A stretch of DNA of 64,000 nucleotides, taken from positions 1 through 64,000 of the forward strand of contig CAZAWR010000054.1 in NCBI GenBank assembly GCA_964488865.1, read 5' to 3'. A program made the position numbers and the translations under genes. Below, piece by piece: positions 51,201 through 64,000 of the stretch. Source of the stretch: MWCO01 sp964488865 (GTDB lineage: Bacteria; Myxococcota_A; Polyangia; Polyangiales; Polyangiaceae). The notes beneath the pieces are model-generated. The model was not told the origin of the DNA. It searched no databases and was given only the letters and a program-made list of their open reading frames with translations. Position 1 is the stretch's first letter; each line of letters opens with the position of its first letter.

Positions 51201-51713
51201 GTGCAGCTCCAGGACCGTGCGGTCGAGGCGAGCGATGGTGCCCAGCCCAACAACGGCTGCGTCCTCATCGCTGGTAAGCCCAACGGGATGGAACTGCCAG
51301 GCCCAGTCGTCCTGCGTAGTGACCTACCACCCGTGTCCCGCTACATTCCCCAGATGTTCGGGCTCCCGATCCCTGTGCTCCTCGTGGCGTGCGTAGGTTG
51401 TGGCCTCTGGGTTTGGTGGCTGTGGCTGAGGACGAAAGCACCGAGATGGGCCTGCGCCATCTCCGCCATGCTGTCCTTGACGGTCGCCATGACAGTCCTC
51501 TTGGCGGTCTATGGGCTGTACTCCTCGTTCGCGGCCCTCGGCGCTGGAGGGCATTCTTCCCAGCGGACGAAGACACTTGCTGATGGCATCTCCCTGTCGA
51601 TCCAGAGCCTGGAGTACGGGTCGGTCGCGGCCCTGGTGAACTTGGTGATGTTGCTCATGCTCACCTGGAAGTACCACTGGTCACTGGGCAAGAAGTCGCT
51701 GCCGACCCCGTAG
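51201..51713 (+). CDS. Three-helix membrane protein, possibly MotA/TolQ/ExbB-like
   Basis: From GTG 51201 (or ATG 51354) the protein has hydrophobic helices at about 53-75, 83-107 and 142-160. The stretch from AVYGLYSSFAALGAGG to LADGISLSIQSLEYGSVAAL recalls the loop and third helix of MotA/TolQ/ExbB proton channels, but only loosely. It is divergent from the gene at 50736-51089. Confidence 0.5.
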   Translation: MQLQDRAVEASDGAQPNNGCVLIAGKPNGMELPGPVVLRSDLPPVSRYIPQMFGLPIPVLLVACVGCGLWVWWLWLRTKAPRWACAISAMLSLTVAMTVLLAVYGLYSSFAALGAGGHSSQRTKTLADGISLSIQSLEYGSVAALVNLVMLLMLTWKYHWSLGKKSLPTP

Positions 51714-51753
51714 CCAGGCCCGCGAGGCCGAGCTGCGGAAGCGTGGCATCCGC

Positions 51754-51981
51754 GTGGTGGGGTACGGGGAGGGCTGCGAGCTGGCGGTGATCGAAGTGGA
51801 GGATCGGAAGGAAGCCGAACGTTGGATCCGCCTGGGCTTCGAGCGAAGCCCAGCTCCCGAGGAATGGGGGCCCTACCACATGCGCTTCGCGTTCACGCAA
51901 CCCCTGGTGGAAGACGACTACGACGGGAGCTTCACGGTCGTGCCGAACCCAAACCCGAAGCAGCGGCGAATCGTGATCTGA
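51754..51981 (+). CDS. Short hypothetical protein, probably 5'-truncated
   Basis: GTG 51754 opens 75 residues of good protein-like sequence (CELAVIEVEDRKEAERWIRLGF). Credible sequence also precedes it in frame (AREAELRKRGIR) without a start codon, so the gene may have lost its 5' end at about 51712. Confidence 0.45.
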   Translation: MVGYGEGCELAVIEVEDRKEAERWIRLGFERSPAPEEWGPYHMRFAFTQPLVEDDYDGSFTVVPNPNPKQRRIVI

Positions 51982-52004
51982 GGACATGACTCCAACATCA
52001 TGGC

Positions 52005-52035
52005 TTGACATTAGATCAATACAAGATCATGATCT
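52005..52035 (+). promoter_or_regulatory. Possible TA promoter with palindromic operator
   Basis: TTGACA at 52005-52010 is followed after 17 bases by CATGAT. The perfect palindrome AGATCATGATCT (52024-52035) overlaps the latter, and a further AGATCA lies 11 bases upstream. This AT-rich site directly before the toxin gene fits autoregulation by the antitoxin. The close distance to the ATG at 52037 is a weakness. Confidence 0.45.
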
Positions 52036-52036
52036 G

Positions 52037-52324
52037 ATGGTGCTCGTCGAGCCCCTTACCCCAACGGACTTCAAGCGTCTGATTCGGGACATCGTTCAGA
52101 ACGGAAGCGTGACCTTTTCCGGTCACGCTCAAGCAGAGCTGGCGAAGGATGACCTAGAAACAACGGATGTGCTCAACATGCTTGCTGGTGGCATCGTTGA
52201 GCCAGGCGAGTTTGAAAACGGCTCTTGGAGGTATCGGATCAGGACAGCCCGGATGTGTGTTGTCGTCGCGTTTCGATCAGAAAGCGAGCTTCGGATCGTA
52301 ACGGCCTGGAGGTTCAAGCCATGA
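52037..52324 (+). CDS. DUF4258/MqsR-like toxin
   Basis: From the ATG at 52037 this is a 95-residue protein; an ATG at 51986 would add 17 residues. It has the DUF4258 layout: a front helix pair, HAQAELAKDDLETTDVLNML, then WRYRIRTARMCVVVAFR and a final strand IVTAW. Such proteins are RNase-like toxins or are paired with YgiT-type antitoxins. The stop overlaps the start of the antitoxin gene by 4 bases. Confidence 0.7.
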   Translation: MVLVEPLTPTDFKRLIRDIVQNGSVTFSGHAQAELAKDDLETTDVLNMLAGGIVEPGEFENGSWRYRIRTARMCVVVAFRSESELRIVTAWRFKP

Positions 52325-52806
52325 AGTGCGACTGCGGAGCGACCATGACGTCGGCCCGTGAAAACTACAGCTACGCGGCCAGCGGCCTCCCCCACGTCAC
52401 TCTCGAAGGCGTGGAGGTTCGTCGCTGCGCTGCGTGCGGTGAGCACGAGGTCGTGATCCCGAACATCGAGCAACTGCATCAGGCGATTGCGAACGCCGTG
52501 ATCTCGAAGAAGGCCCGGCTAGCATCGGCCGAGGTGAGGTTCCTCCGAAAGCACATGGGGTGGTCCGGTGCAGAGTTTGCCCGCCACATGGGGGTGCAGC
52601 CCGAGACTGTGTCCCGATGGGAGAACGGAAGAGAGCCTCTCGGGACGGTTGCGGATCGGCTGCTTCGCTTGATGGTGGTGACCAAGGCCCCGAGGCGTGA
52701 CTATTCCCTCGATGGGCTTGCAGCGTTGACCGACGAGGTGGCTCCCGCTCGCGTGAGGCTCTCCGCTGATGACACCGGCAAATGGCAAGCGGAGCTGGCT
52801 GCTTGA
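52321..52806 (+). CDS. MqsA/YgiT-type antitoxin
   Basis: The 161-residue protein has an N-terminal zinc-binding region with Cys3, Cys5, Cys36 and Cys39, a linker helix and an XRE-type HTH at about 72-115 (MGWSGAEFARHMGVQPETV, then SRWENG). MqsA-type antitoxins bind the toxin through the zinc domain and repress their own operon through the HTH. The ATGA overlap with the toxin gene gives balanced synthesis. A C-terminal extension of about 40 residues is present. Confidence 0.82.
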   Translation: MKCDCGATMTSARENYSYAASGLPHVTLEGVEVRRCAACGEHEVVIPNIEQLHQAIANAVISKKARLASAEVRFLRKHMGWSGAEFARHMGVQPETVSRWENGREPLGTVADRLLRLMVVTKAPRRDYSLDGLAALTDEVAPARVRLSADDTGKWQAELAA

Positions 52807-52829
52807 AGCCCTTCTGGATGGGCTGCTGG

Positions 52830-52852
52830 AATCGTAGAAGAATCGTCGATGG
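52830..52852 (+). repeat. Arm-like repeat, right end of island B
   Basis: Inverted counterpart of 49738-49760 (one mismatch in 23 bp), 86 bp from att copy 3. Confidence 0.7.
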
Positions 52853-52938
52853 CACCCCCGAATGGCTCCCACCGAGCCTGACCGATCTGCAACCCCTCGA
52901 AATGACGCCGTTTGGATCTGGCCCATGCCGCTCCTCTC

Positions 52939-52992
52939 GATTTAGGTTCCGGCGCCGAAAGGCGTAAGGGTTCAAGTCCCTTCTCGTGCACC
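52939..52992. repeat. att core copy 3 (right end of island B)
   Basis: It matches 35851-35904 over 54 bp. It lies 7 bases from the stop of the large regulator gene, which was therefore the original neighbour of tRNA-Leu. Confidence 0.95.
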
Positions 52993-52999
52993 CCCTCAC

Positions 53000-57814
<4,815 letters not shown>

Positions 57815-57865
57815 GGCTCAGGGTATCAAATTTGAGAAGGATCCACGATTTGACACGTTCTGAGA

Positions 57866-58567
57866 CTACGGGTTGCGCAGGGTGATGGGGCGTCGGTCCT
57901 GCTCTGGCGAGGAGAAGGGGAAGAGGACCACGTCTTCGAAGGCTGTGGCTGTGATGGTGATCGGCACGGAGAGGGACTTTCCTGGGTCGAGCACGGTGGG
58001 CCACGAGCCGCCCGTGCCCACGTCGATGCCGTCGACGGGGCGGCGCATCACGGGGGCGTCGAGTTGCACGGCGAAGGTGCAGTCGTTGCGAACGCTGACG
58101 CTGGCGGAGGATGCTGTCACGAGCTCGAGGGGTGGGGTGAGGGTGAGGCAGTCGCCCAGGGCGCGGGTGGACGCGACTGGGGATTCGGTGAGGGAGAAGT
58201 CCACGGGTTTCGAGCGGGTGTCGGGGGTGATGACCTGCAAGCGGACCTCGTCTCCGACGTCGCCGAAGACGGTGAAGAGGAAGCTGCCGTCTTCGAGCAC
58301 GAGGGCCTCGACGGGGTCGTTGTTGCTGTCGAGGTTGAAGGCGCGGAGCAGGGCGCCGGGGTGGGAGACGGAGCCGGGCATGCCGCGGACTTCGACCGGG
58401 GCTTCGCCGTCGGAGAAGCTGAGCAGGAGGCCGTCGAGGTCGACGGTGGGGCTGTCGACGGGCGGCGGTTCGGGCTGCGGTTTGATGGCGCAGCCTGGTG
58501 CGACCGGGCCCAAGGTGGCGGCGAGGGTGGCGAGCAGGAGGAGGAAGCGTCTGGGCAATGGTTTCAC
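57866..58567 (-). CDS. Small lipoprotein, unknown function
   Basis: From GTG 58567 this 233-residue protein has a signal with lipobox Cys near residue 26 (APGC) and two beta-rich domains. The frame is open upstream to 58741, but the hydrophobic signal fixes the start near here; no strong binding site is seen. It lies 51 bases upstream of the regulator gene on the same strand and may be co-transcribed with it. Confidence 0.65.
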   Translation of the reverse strand: MKPLPRRFLLLLATLAATLGPVAPGCAIKPQPEPPPVDSPTVDLDGLLLSFSDGEAPVEVRGMPGSVSHPGALLRAFNLDSNNDPVEALVLEDGSFLFTVFGDVGDEVRLQVITPDTRSKPVDFSLTESPVASTRALGDCLTLTPPLELVTASSASVSVRNDCTFAVQLDAPVMRRPVDGIDVGTGGSWPTVLDPGKSLSVPITITATAFEDVVLFPFSSPEQDRRPITLRNP

Positions 58568-58839
58568 CGGGAGAGGATACAGCAAGTGGGGTGCCAGGGC
58601 GTGCGGGGCGCTGAGGGTGGGCGAAGGGCCGAGGAATGCGTGGGCGGGCGGCCGTATCACCTTCTTGCAATGGGAGTCTTTATGAAACGAATTGAGACGA
58701 TCGATCGGTGCCACCGTGTGCCGCGTGTCTTGGAAACGCATTCATTTGTGGGAGATCGCGTTCTGGCACTCGCGATGCTCTAGTGAGGGGCGTGAGCATC
58801 GCAACCCCCACCGCCTCCAAGGCAGACAGGAAACACACC

Positions 58840-59463
58840 ATGAATACGTCGCTCTTCGCCCTCGCCGCCCTGTTGACGGTCGGTCTCGTCGCTTGCTCGG
58901 GGGAGGACCCCGCTCCCGAAGGGGAGGCTGGGTCGGGAGGTTCCGCCGGTTCCGCCGGGGCCGCCGGCTCTGCTGGCACCGCCGGAAGTGGGGGCGGAGG
59001 CCAGGTCCAGTCGGTCGGTGTCGACCCCAAGGTCAGCGAGTGCGGCGGATTCGCCGCCGGTCAGCGGGACGCTCTCCCCTACTGCGACGCCGAGCTGCTG
59101 CAGTGGGCCTTCGACGCATCGACCGGCACCCTGTCCCTGATCGATCAGCGCGTGCTGCTCAACTGCTGCGGGGACCACGCGTTCACGGTCACCTTCGAGC
59201 CGGACCGTGGCGTGTACACCGCGACCGAGACGGACAGTCCCGAGGACGGCAGTGGGCGCTGTGACTGCATGTGCGTGTTCGATTGGGCGACCGACGTGAC
59301 CGGCGTGCAGTCCGGGACGATCCAGCTCGAGCTGGTTCGGCACGAGACGGACGCGGGCGCGTCGCGCATCGTGTGGGCGGGGGCGCTCGACCTGACCGCG
59401 GTGCAGGGGCAGGTCGTGGTGGACCCGAACCCCGTGGGGTACGGGTGTGAATCGGGGATGTGA
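58840..59463 (+). CDS. Cys-rich lipoprotein, unknown function
   Basis: The ATG at 58840 gives a 207-residue protein with lipobox VACS (Cys19), a Gly/Ala/Ser linker (about 28-52) and a C-terminal beta domain with several Cys (NCCGDHAF, CDCMCVFDW). The Cys pairs suggest disulfides outside the inner membrane. No family is recognised. Confidence 0.75.
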   Translation: MNTSLFALAALLTVGLVACSGEDPAPEGEAGSGGSAGSAGAAGSAGTAGSGGGGQVQSVGVDPKVSECGGFAAGQRDALPYCDAELLQWAFDASTGTLSLIDQRVLLNCCGDHAFTVTFEPDRGVYTATETDSPEDGSGRCDCMCVFDWATDVTGVQSGTIQLELVRHETDAGASRIVWAGALDLTAVQGQVVVDPNPVGYGCESGM

Positions 59464-59473
59464 GGGAGGGAGA

Positions 59474-59500
59474 AGGGACGGCCCGCGTGTGGCCGTCCCT
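59474..59500. terminator. Bidirectional terminator hairpin
   Basis: AGGGACGGCC and GGCCGTCCCT form a perfect 10-bp stem with a 7-base loop between two convergent genes. There is no T-tract, so termination could need Rho or act mainly as a 3' end stabiliser. Confidence 0.65.
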
Positions 59501-59511
59501 GCTATCGCAGC

Positions 59512-62500
59512 CTACGGGCAGGTGTGGGAGCCGAGATAGGTGAAGGTGTCGACGGCGTAGCCGGCCCACTCCGTTGCGGGGACGAAAGCGTCGCTTCCGT
59601 TCGTGTCACCTGCGACCACCATGCAACTGCGGACGAGGGTGTTTTCCGTCGAGGTTGGAGGCGTGCCCCAACGTGCTCCAGGGTCGAATCCGATTTGGCC
59701 GATGACATCGCGGATCACACCGCCGCAGACGAGTGCCACAGCGTCGTTACCGTTGAAGCTTAGGCTCCCGGAGAGTTGGTCGCACACCCCAGCCGGCGCA
59801 GCCGCCGACGTGTGACAGAGAACATGCACGTTGTCGTTGGCCAGCGTGCCAGTCAGGTTGATCGTGCTTGTGGCGCTGGCGGATCCATTTGCGTAGACCC
59901 GCACCGAGCATCCCGTCAAATCCACAACCGCTCCCGTCGGGTTGTAGATCTCGACCGCCTTGTTGTTGCTGCTCCCCTCGATGTACTCGCTGAAGAACAG
60001 CGTCGGCGTCACCGTCGTCGTCGACGTCATCGCTCCCGCTTGATTGACCGTGTAGCCGTTGCTGCTCGTTCCATCGAGGTCGCAGTACGTCCACGTCGCG
60101 CCATCGTCGCCCGAAAACCGGAAGGCAAGGTCGTACGGCGAGCCCAGCATCGGCGGCACCGCGAACGTCGCCACGTACTCGTCGTTCGGGTTGTCGGCCG
60201 GCGTCCACCCAGCGTTCGGCGTCGCGTCGACCCAGGTCCAGCTCGTGGGCGGCATGCTCGCGTCCGGCCCGTAGCCGACCTGACCCTTGACGATCGGGTG
60301 CGGGTTGTTGGCCGTGCGCGTCAGGTCCGTCAGGCCCGTGATCAGGAGCTGTCCGTAGGCGGTCGCGCTCGTCCCCTGCTCCTGGTTGATCGTGGCCGTC
60401 TGCAACCGGCACCAGTCGATCGAGTGCGACGTCTTCGAGAGAAGGTCTCCTGCCTGGTCCGGCGTGTAGTTGTTGACGGCCGTCCCGTCGAGGTCGCAGT
60501 AGGTCCAGTTGCTTCCGCCATCCGCCGAGAACCGGAACGCGTAGTCGTAGTGCTCCGCCGATGCCGCCGGGATCGTGGCCGATGCCATGTACTCGTCGTT
60601 GGCGGCGTTGCTGAAGCCCGCATTCACCCCGGCCGTCGTCCAACCCGTCCAGGTGGTGGGGTCGGACGCGTTCGCGCCGAAGCCGACCTGGCCGATGACC
60701 TGCGTGTTGACGTCCGGCCCGCTGGTCAGGTTGGTGACCCCATTGACGTAGACCTGTCCGTAGACGATGCGCGTGTCGCCCTGGACCGAGATCATGCTTG
60801 CGGGGGCCTGCAAGCGGCACCACCCGACGGTGTAGGTCGGTGCGGAGCCGCAGGTGCTGTTGGCCGCCCCGGGGGTGCCGAGGTCGCCGTTGTAGCTCAC
60901 GCTCGCGATGCACCAGTTGGCCGCGCTGTCGTTGGCGGTGGCGTTGAGGCTGTCGGGCGAGAGGTTCATCGCCTTGCCGGCCTCGATCGGGAAGGTCGAC
61001 CCGAACACGACCGCGTCCACGACCGTCGAGGAGCATGTCAAGGTCAGTGAGTCCCCTCCCGTGTTGTTCAAGCTGATGGTCGGGTACACGTAGTCCGGGG
61101 TGAAGCCCGGGGCCGCGCTGCGCGCGAGGGCGAGGTAGCCACCCGAGGGGATGATGAGGGCGCCCGTGATGGTGAAGGAGCCCGCGTTGTCGGCCACGAC
61201 GCAACCCTCGAGGTTGAACGCCGCGGTCGACGGGTTGTGCAGCTCGAACCACTCGCCGCCGGGCTCGCCGACCGTGGTGGAGTCGACCATGATCTCGGAG
61301 AGGATCACCTGCCCCACGCCGGGCTGAGGCAGTCCGCACACGTTCGGCGTACCACCACCCGCACAGACCAAGGGGTCGGTGCACGTGCCGCAGTTGAGGG
61401 TGCCGCCGCAGCCATTGTTGTACGTCCCGCAGTTCAGGCCCGCGGCGCAAGCGGTGAGAGGCACGCAGGTGCAGACGTTGCCGGTGCAGGTCTCGTTGCT
61501 CTCACAGGTGCCGCAATTGAGGGTGCCGCCGCAGCCGTCGCTGTAGCTGCCGCAGTCGAGGGTGCCAGGGCAAGCGGTGAGGGGCACGCAGGTGCAGACG
61601 TTGTTGGCGCACGTCTCGTTGCTCTCGCACGTGCCGCAGCTGATGGTGCCGCCACAGCCGTCGCTGTAGGTGCCGCAATCGAGGGTGCCGGGGCAAGCGG
61701 TGAGGGGCACGCAAGCGCAGACGTTGTTGGTGCAGGTCTCGTTGCTCTCGCAGGTGCCGCAGCTGATGGTGCCGCCGCAACCGTCGCTGTAGGTGCCGCA
61801 GTCGAGGGTGCCCGGACAGGAGGTGAGCGGGGTGCACCCACAAACGTTGTTCGTGCCGCTGCCGCCGCAGGTTTGGGGCGACGTGCAAGAGCCGCAGCTG
61901 ATGGTGCTGCCGCAGCCGTCGGGGTAGTCGCCACAGTTCAGGCTGCCGGGGCAAGAGGACAGGGGCGTGCACGCGCACGTGGTGTTGGCCGCCCCAGGGG
62001 TTCCCAGGTCTCCGTTGTAGCTTTGGGTTGCGGCGCACCAGTTGGCGGCGAGGTTATTCGCTGTGGAGGAGGAGCTTGCCGGGTCGAGGTTCATGGCCAC
62101 GCCGGCAGCCAACGGGAAGCCCGAGCCGAACACGACCTCGTCGATCAAGGTGGAGGAGCAGGTCAGACGGAGCTCGTCGCCGGTGTTGGCGAGCGCGAGG
62201 CCGGTGTAGACGAGGTCCGGGGTGAAGCCTGGGCTGGCGCCGCGCGCGAGGGCGAGGTAGCCACCCGCGGGGATGTCCAGGTCGGTGTTGATCGCGAAGG
62301 AGCCGCTGTTGTCGGCGAGGGAGCAGCCCCGGAGGCTGAACGCCGAGGACGTCGGGTTGTGCAGCTCGAACCACTCGCCCGTGGTGTCGTCGACGGTGAC
62401 CGGATTGGGCATGATCTCGGTGAAGATCACCTGACCTGCGCCGGGTTGGGGCAGCCCACAGACGTTGTTGGTGCCGCCGCCGCCGCATGTGGCGGGAGCG

Positions 62501-64000
62501 GTGCAGGAGCCGCAGTCGATGGTGCCGCCGCAGCCGTTGGGGTAGTCGCCGCAGTTCAGGCCGTTGGGGCATGCCGCGAGAGGGGTGCAACCGCAGACGT
62601 TGTCGTCGCCACCGCCGCCGCAGGATTCGGGCGCGGTGCAGGAGCCGCAGCCGAGCGTGTTGCCGCAGCCGTCGGAGATGGACCCGCACTCGGCGCCTTC
62701 GGCGATGCAGGAGGTGGGGGTGCAGCCGCAGAGGTTGTCTTCGCCGCCGCCGCCGCAGGTCTCGGGCAGGTCGCAAGAGCCGCAGTTGAGCTGGGCGCCG
62801 CAGCCGTCGGAGATGGACCCGCACTCGGCGCCTTCGGCGACACACGAGCTGGGGATGCAGGCGCCCTGGCCGCAGACGTTGGCAGTGCCGCTGCCGCCGC
62901 ATGTGGCGGGAGCGGTGCAGGAGCCGCAGTCGAGGGTGCCGGCGCAGCCGTCGGAGATGTCGCCGCAGTTGTAGGGCGACGGGCACGCGGTGAGCGGTAC
63001 GCACGCGCAAGAGTCGTTGGTGACGCCTGGCGAGCCGAGGTTGCCGTGCGTGCCGTAGGACGCTGTGGCGAGGCACCAGTGGGCGCCATCGTCATTGATC
63101 GTGGCGTCGTAGTGAGCGGGGTCGAGGGAGATGGCCGCGCCGTTGCTGTTGGAGGGCCAGGCCCCACCCGTCTGGTAGGTGACCTTGTCGACGACGACAG
63201 AGGCGCAGGTGAGGGTGATGCCGCCACCGTTGGAGTTGACGAGCATGACGTCGCGGTTGTGGACGTAGTCGGGTGTGAACCCGGGGAAGGAGCTACCGGC
63301 GAGAGTGAGGAAGGCGCCCGGGTCGATCGTGAGTCCCGCGCCGAGGGTATGGGTGCGGGTGGACTCGGAAAGGATGCAACCTGCCAGGGAGAACGCCGTG
63401 GTTCCTGGGTTGTGCAGCTCGAACCACTCGTAATTGTCCTCAGGGTCGTTGACCGGGTTGTACATCAACTCGGTGATGACGAGGTCACCGGCACCGGGCA
63501 GCGGGAGGGGGGTGCCGCACAGGTTGGGAGTGCCCGACCCACCGCAGGTCTCCGGGACGGTGCACGACCCGCAGTCGAGCATGGCGCCGCACCCGTCGGA
63601 GATGGAGCCGCAATCCGCGCCTTCGGCCAGGCAGGTGGTGGGGATGCAAGGCTCCCCGCAGACGTTGGGGGTGCCCGACCCGCCGCAGGTTTCGGGGGCA
63701 GTGCAGTCACCGCAGTCAAGGGTGCTGTCGCAACCGTCGGAGATGGAGCCGCACTCGGCGTCCTCGGCGTCGCAGGTGGTGGGGGTGCAGCCGCAGACGT
63801 TGGGGGTGCCCGATCCGGCGCAGGTTTCGGGGGCAGTGCAGTCACCGCAGTCAAGGGTGCTGTCGCAACCGTCGGAGATGGAGCCGCACTCGGCGTCTTC
63901 GTCCTCGCAGGTGGTGGGGGTGCAGGATCCTTCGCCGCACACGTTGGGGGTGCCTGACCCGCCGCAGGTCTCGGGGGTGCTGCACTCGCCGCACTCGAGC
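59512..64000 (-). CDS. Giant secreted Cys-repeat / lamin-tail-domain protein (5' end outside window)
   Basis: At least 1495 codons are in the window and the frame is still open at 64000. Blocks of Cys-rich repeats (pattern ECGSISDGC, LDCGDCTAPETCGG, NVCG) alternate with lamin-tail domains at about 63480-63000, 62440-61960 and 61320-60850 (each with a TEIM or TELM strand and EWFELHNP). Two beta modules start with WCRLQ (about 60840 and 60430). A last lamin-tail-like domain (FFSEYIEGSSNNKAVEIYNP) ends the protein. Lamin-tail domains occur in secreted or surface proteins and nucleases. A surface adhesin or matrix role is inferred. The DNA repeats here may be collapsed in assembly. Confidence 0.85.
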   Translation of the reverse strand, partial: LECGECSTPETCGGSGTPNVCGEGSCTPTTCEDEDAECGSISDGCDSTLDCGDCTAPETCAGSGTPNVCGCTPTTCDAEDAECGSISDGCDSTLDCGDCTAPETCGGSGTPNVCGEPCIPTTCLAEGADCGSISDGCGAMLDCGSCTVPETCGGSGTPNLCGTPLPLPGAGDLVITELMYNPVNDPEDNYEWFELHNPGTTAFSLAGCILSESTRTHTLGAGLTIDPGAFLTLAGSSFPGFTPDYVHNRDVMLVNSNGGGITLTCASVVVDKVTYQTGGAWPSNSNGAAISLDPAHYDATINDDGAHWCLATASYGTHGNLGSPGVTNDSCACVPLTACPSPYNCGDISDGCAGTLDCGSCTAPATCGGSGTANVCGQGACIPSSCVAEGAECGSISDGCGAQLNCGSCDLPETCGGGGEDNLCGCTPTSCIAEGAECGSISDGCGNTLGCGSCTAPESCGGGGDDNVCGCTPLAACPNGLNCGDYPNGCGGTIDCGSCTAPATCGGGGTNNVCGLPQPGAGQVIFTEIMPNPVTVDDTTGEWFELHNPTSSAFSLRGCSLADNSGSFAINTDLDIPAGGYLALARGASPGFTPDLVYTGLALANTGDELRLTCSSTLIDEVVFGSGFPLAAGVAMNLDPASSSSTANNLAANWCAATQSYNGDLGTPGAANTTCACTPLSSCPGSLNCGDYPDGCGSTISCGSCTSPQTCGGSGTNNVCGCTPLTSCPGTLDCGTYSDGCGGTISCGTCESNETCTNNVCACVPLTACPGTLDCGTYSDGCGGTISCGTCESNETCANNVCTCVPLTACPGTLDCGSYSDGCGGTLNCGTCESNETCTGNVCTCVPLTACAAGLNCGTYNNGCGGTLNCGTCTDPLVCAGGGTPNVCGLPQPGVGQVILSEIMVDSTTVGEPGGEWFELHNPSTAAFNLEGCVVADNAGSFTITGALIIPSGGYLALARSAAPGFTPDYVYPTISLNNTGGDSLTLTCSSTVVDAVVFGSTFPIEAGKAMNLSPDSLNATANDSAANWCIASVSYNGDLGTPGAANSTCGSAPTYTVGWCRLQAPASMISVQGDTRIVYGQVYVNGVTNLTSGPDVNTQVIGQVGFGANASDPTTWTGWTTAGVNAGFSNAANDEYMASATIPAASAEHYDYAFRFSADGGSNWTYCDLDGTAVNNYTPDQAGDLLSKTSHSIDWCRLQTATINQEQGTSATAYGQLLITGLTDLTRTANNPHPIVKGQVGYGPDASMPPTSWTWVDATPNAGWTPADNPNDEYVATFAVPPMLGSPYDLAFRFSGDDGATWTYCDLDGTSSNGYTVNQAGAMTSTTTVTPTLFFSEYIEGSSNNKAVEIYNPTGAVVDLTGCSVRVYANGSASATSTINLTGTLANDNVHVLCHTSAAAPAGVCDQLSGSLSFNGNDAVALVCGGVIRDVIGQIGFDPGARWGTPPTSTENTLVRSCMVVAGDTNGSDAFVPATEWAGYAVDTFTYLGSHTCP

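Larger units (their letters stand above)
49676..52992. mobile_element. Island B: integrase-less att-bounded element with toxin-antitoxin pair
   Basis: The 3.3-kb segment lies between att copies 2 and 3. It has inverted 23-bp arm-like repeats near both ends and an MqsRA/DUF4258-type pair, plus unknown and broken genes. No recombinase is encoded. It resembles a cis-mobilisable element or the remains of an older island. Confidence 0.75.

Noticed and set aside
52807..52824. Terminator hairpin behind the antitoxin gene
   Set aside because: The AGCCC/GGGCT stem is only 5 bp with an 8-base loop and no T-tract.
49625..52992. Two more tRNA-Leu genes
   Set aside because: Both copies lack the 5' half with the D arm and the acceptor strand, so they are att cores only.
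61237..63957. A 906-codon plus-strand open frame
   Set aside because: It is antisense to the Cys-repeat protein. It is open because the GC-rich repeats lack stop codons in this phase, and its Ala/Gly/Val composition has no protein-like pattern.

Overview
The window looks like chromosome of a member of the Myxococcota (Polyangia-like). Base composition is GC-rich throughout. Secreted proteins carry long Gly/Ala- or Asp-rich linkers behind lipoprotein signals, one glycosidase ends in a MYXO-CTERM-like tail, and there is a very large kinase/TPR/GAF/sigma-54 regulator. The species cannot be named from sequence alone. A run of exactly 100 N at 33653-33752 marks an assembly gap inside a 12-bp tandem repeat.

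Positions 1-16722 hold a membrane protein, a polysaccharide deacetylase and what looks like an alpha-glucan (starch/maltodextrin) locus: a starch-binding-type lipoprotein, two secreted (alpha/alpha)6-barrel glycosidases, an outer-membrane barrel, a small CBM48-like lipoprotein and a sodium:solute symporter. Embedded in it is the most unusual part of the window, a minus-strand cassette running from 6912 down to 1490. It encodes the glucan-binding lipoprotein, a 1031-residue protein that fuses a GH13 alpha-amylase module to a radical SAM module, a second radical SAM/SPASM protein with a possible peptide-recognition domain at its N-terminus, and a 20-residue peptide with one Cys and one Tyr. I read this as a candidate ribosomally made, radical-SAM-modified peptide (RiPP) system tied to glucan metabolism.

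Positions 17082-35653 are core-like: a histidine kinase with a membrane partner, a response regulator with a histone-H1-like Lys/Ala/Pro tail, a DUF4175-like/MoxR/DUF58/vWA operon, a 5'-nucleotidase-type lipoprotein, a carbohydrate-binding-type lipoprotein, an ATP-grasp protein and adenylate kinase.

Positions 35853-52992 are two att-bounded islands inserted in tandem at a tRNA-Leu(UAG) gene; a core of about 51 bp is present three times. Island A (13.8 kb) carries a tyrosine integrase whose frame runs through the att core, HTH proteins, a DnaB-like pair, an iteron-like cluster of GGTTCC repeats, terminase subunits and a capsid protein. No portal and no clear tail genes are visible, so it resembles a capsid-encoding phage satellite or a decayed prophage. 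Island B (3.3 kb) has no integrase. It carries an MqsRA/DUF4258-type toxin-antitoxin pair and several unknown or broken genes, with its own arm-like inverted repeats at both ends.

Positions 53000-64000 return to host genes: the 1604-residue regulator, two small lipoproteins, and the 3' part of a very large secreted protein with Cys-rich repeats and lamin-tail domains that runs off the right edge.
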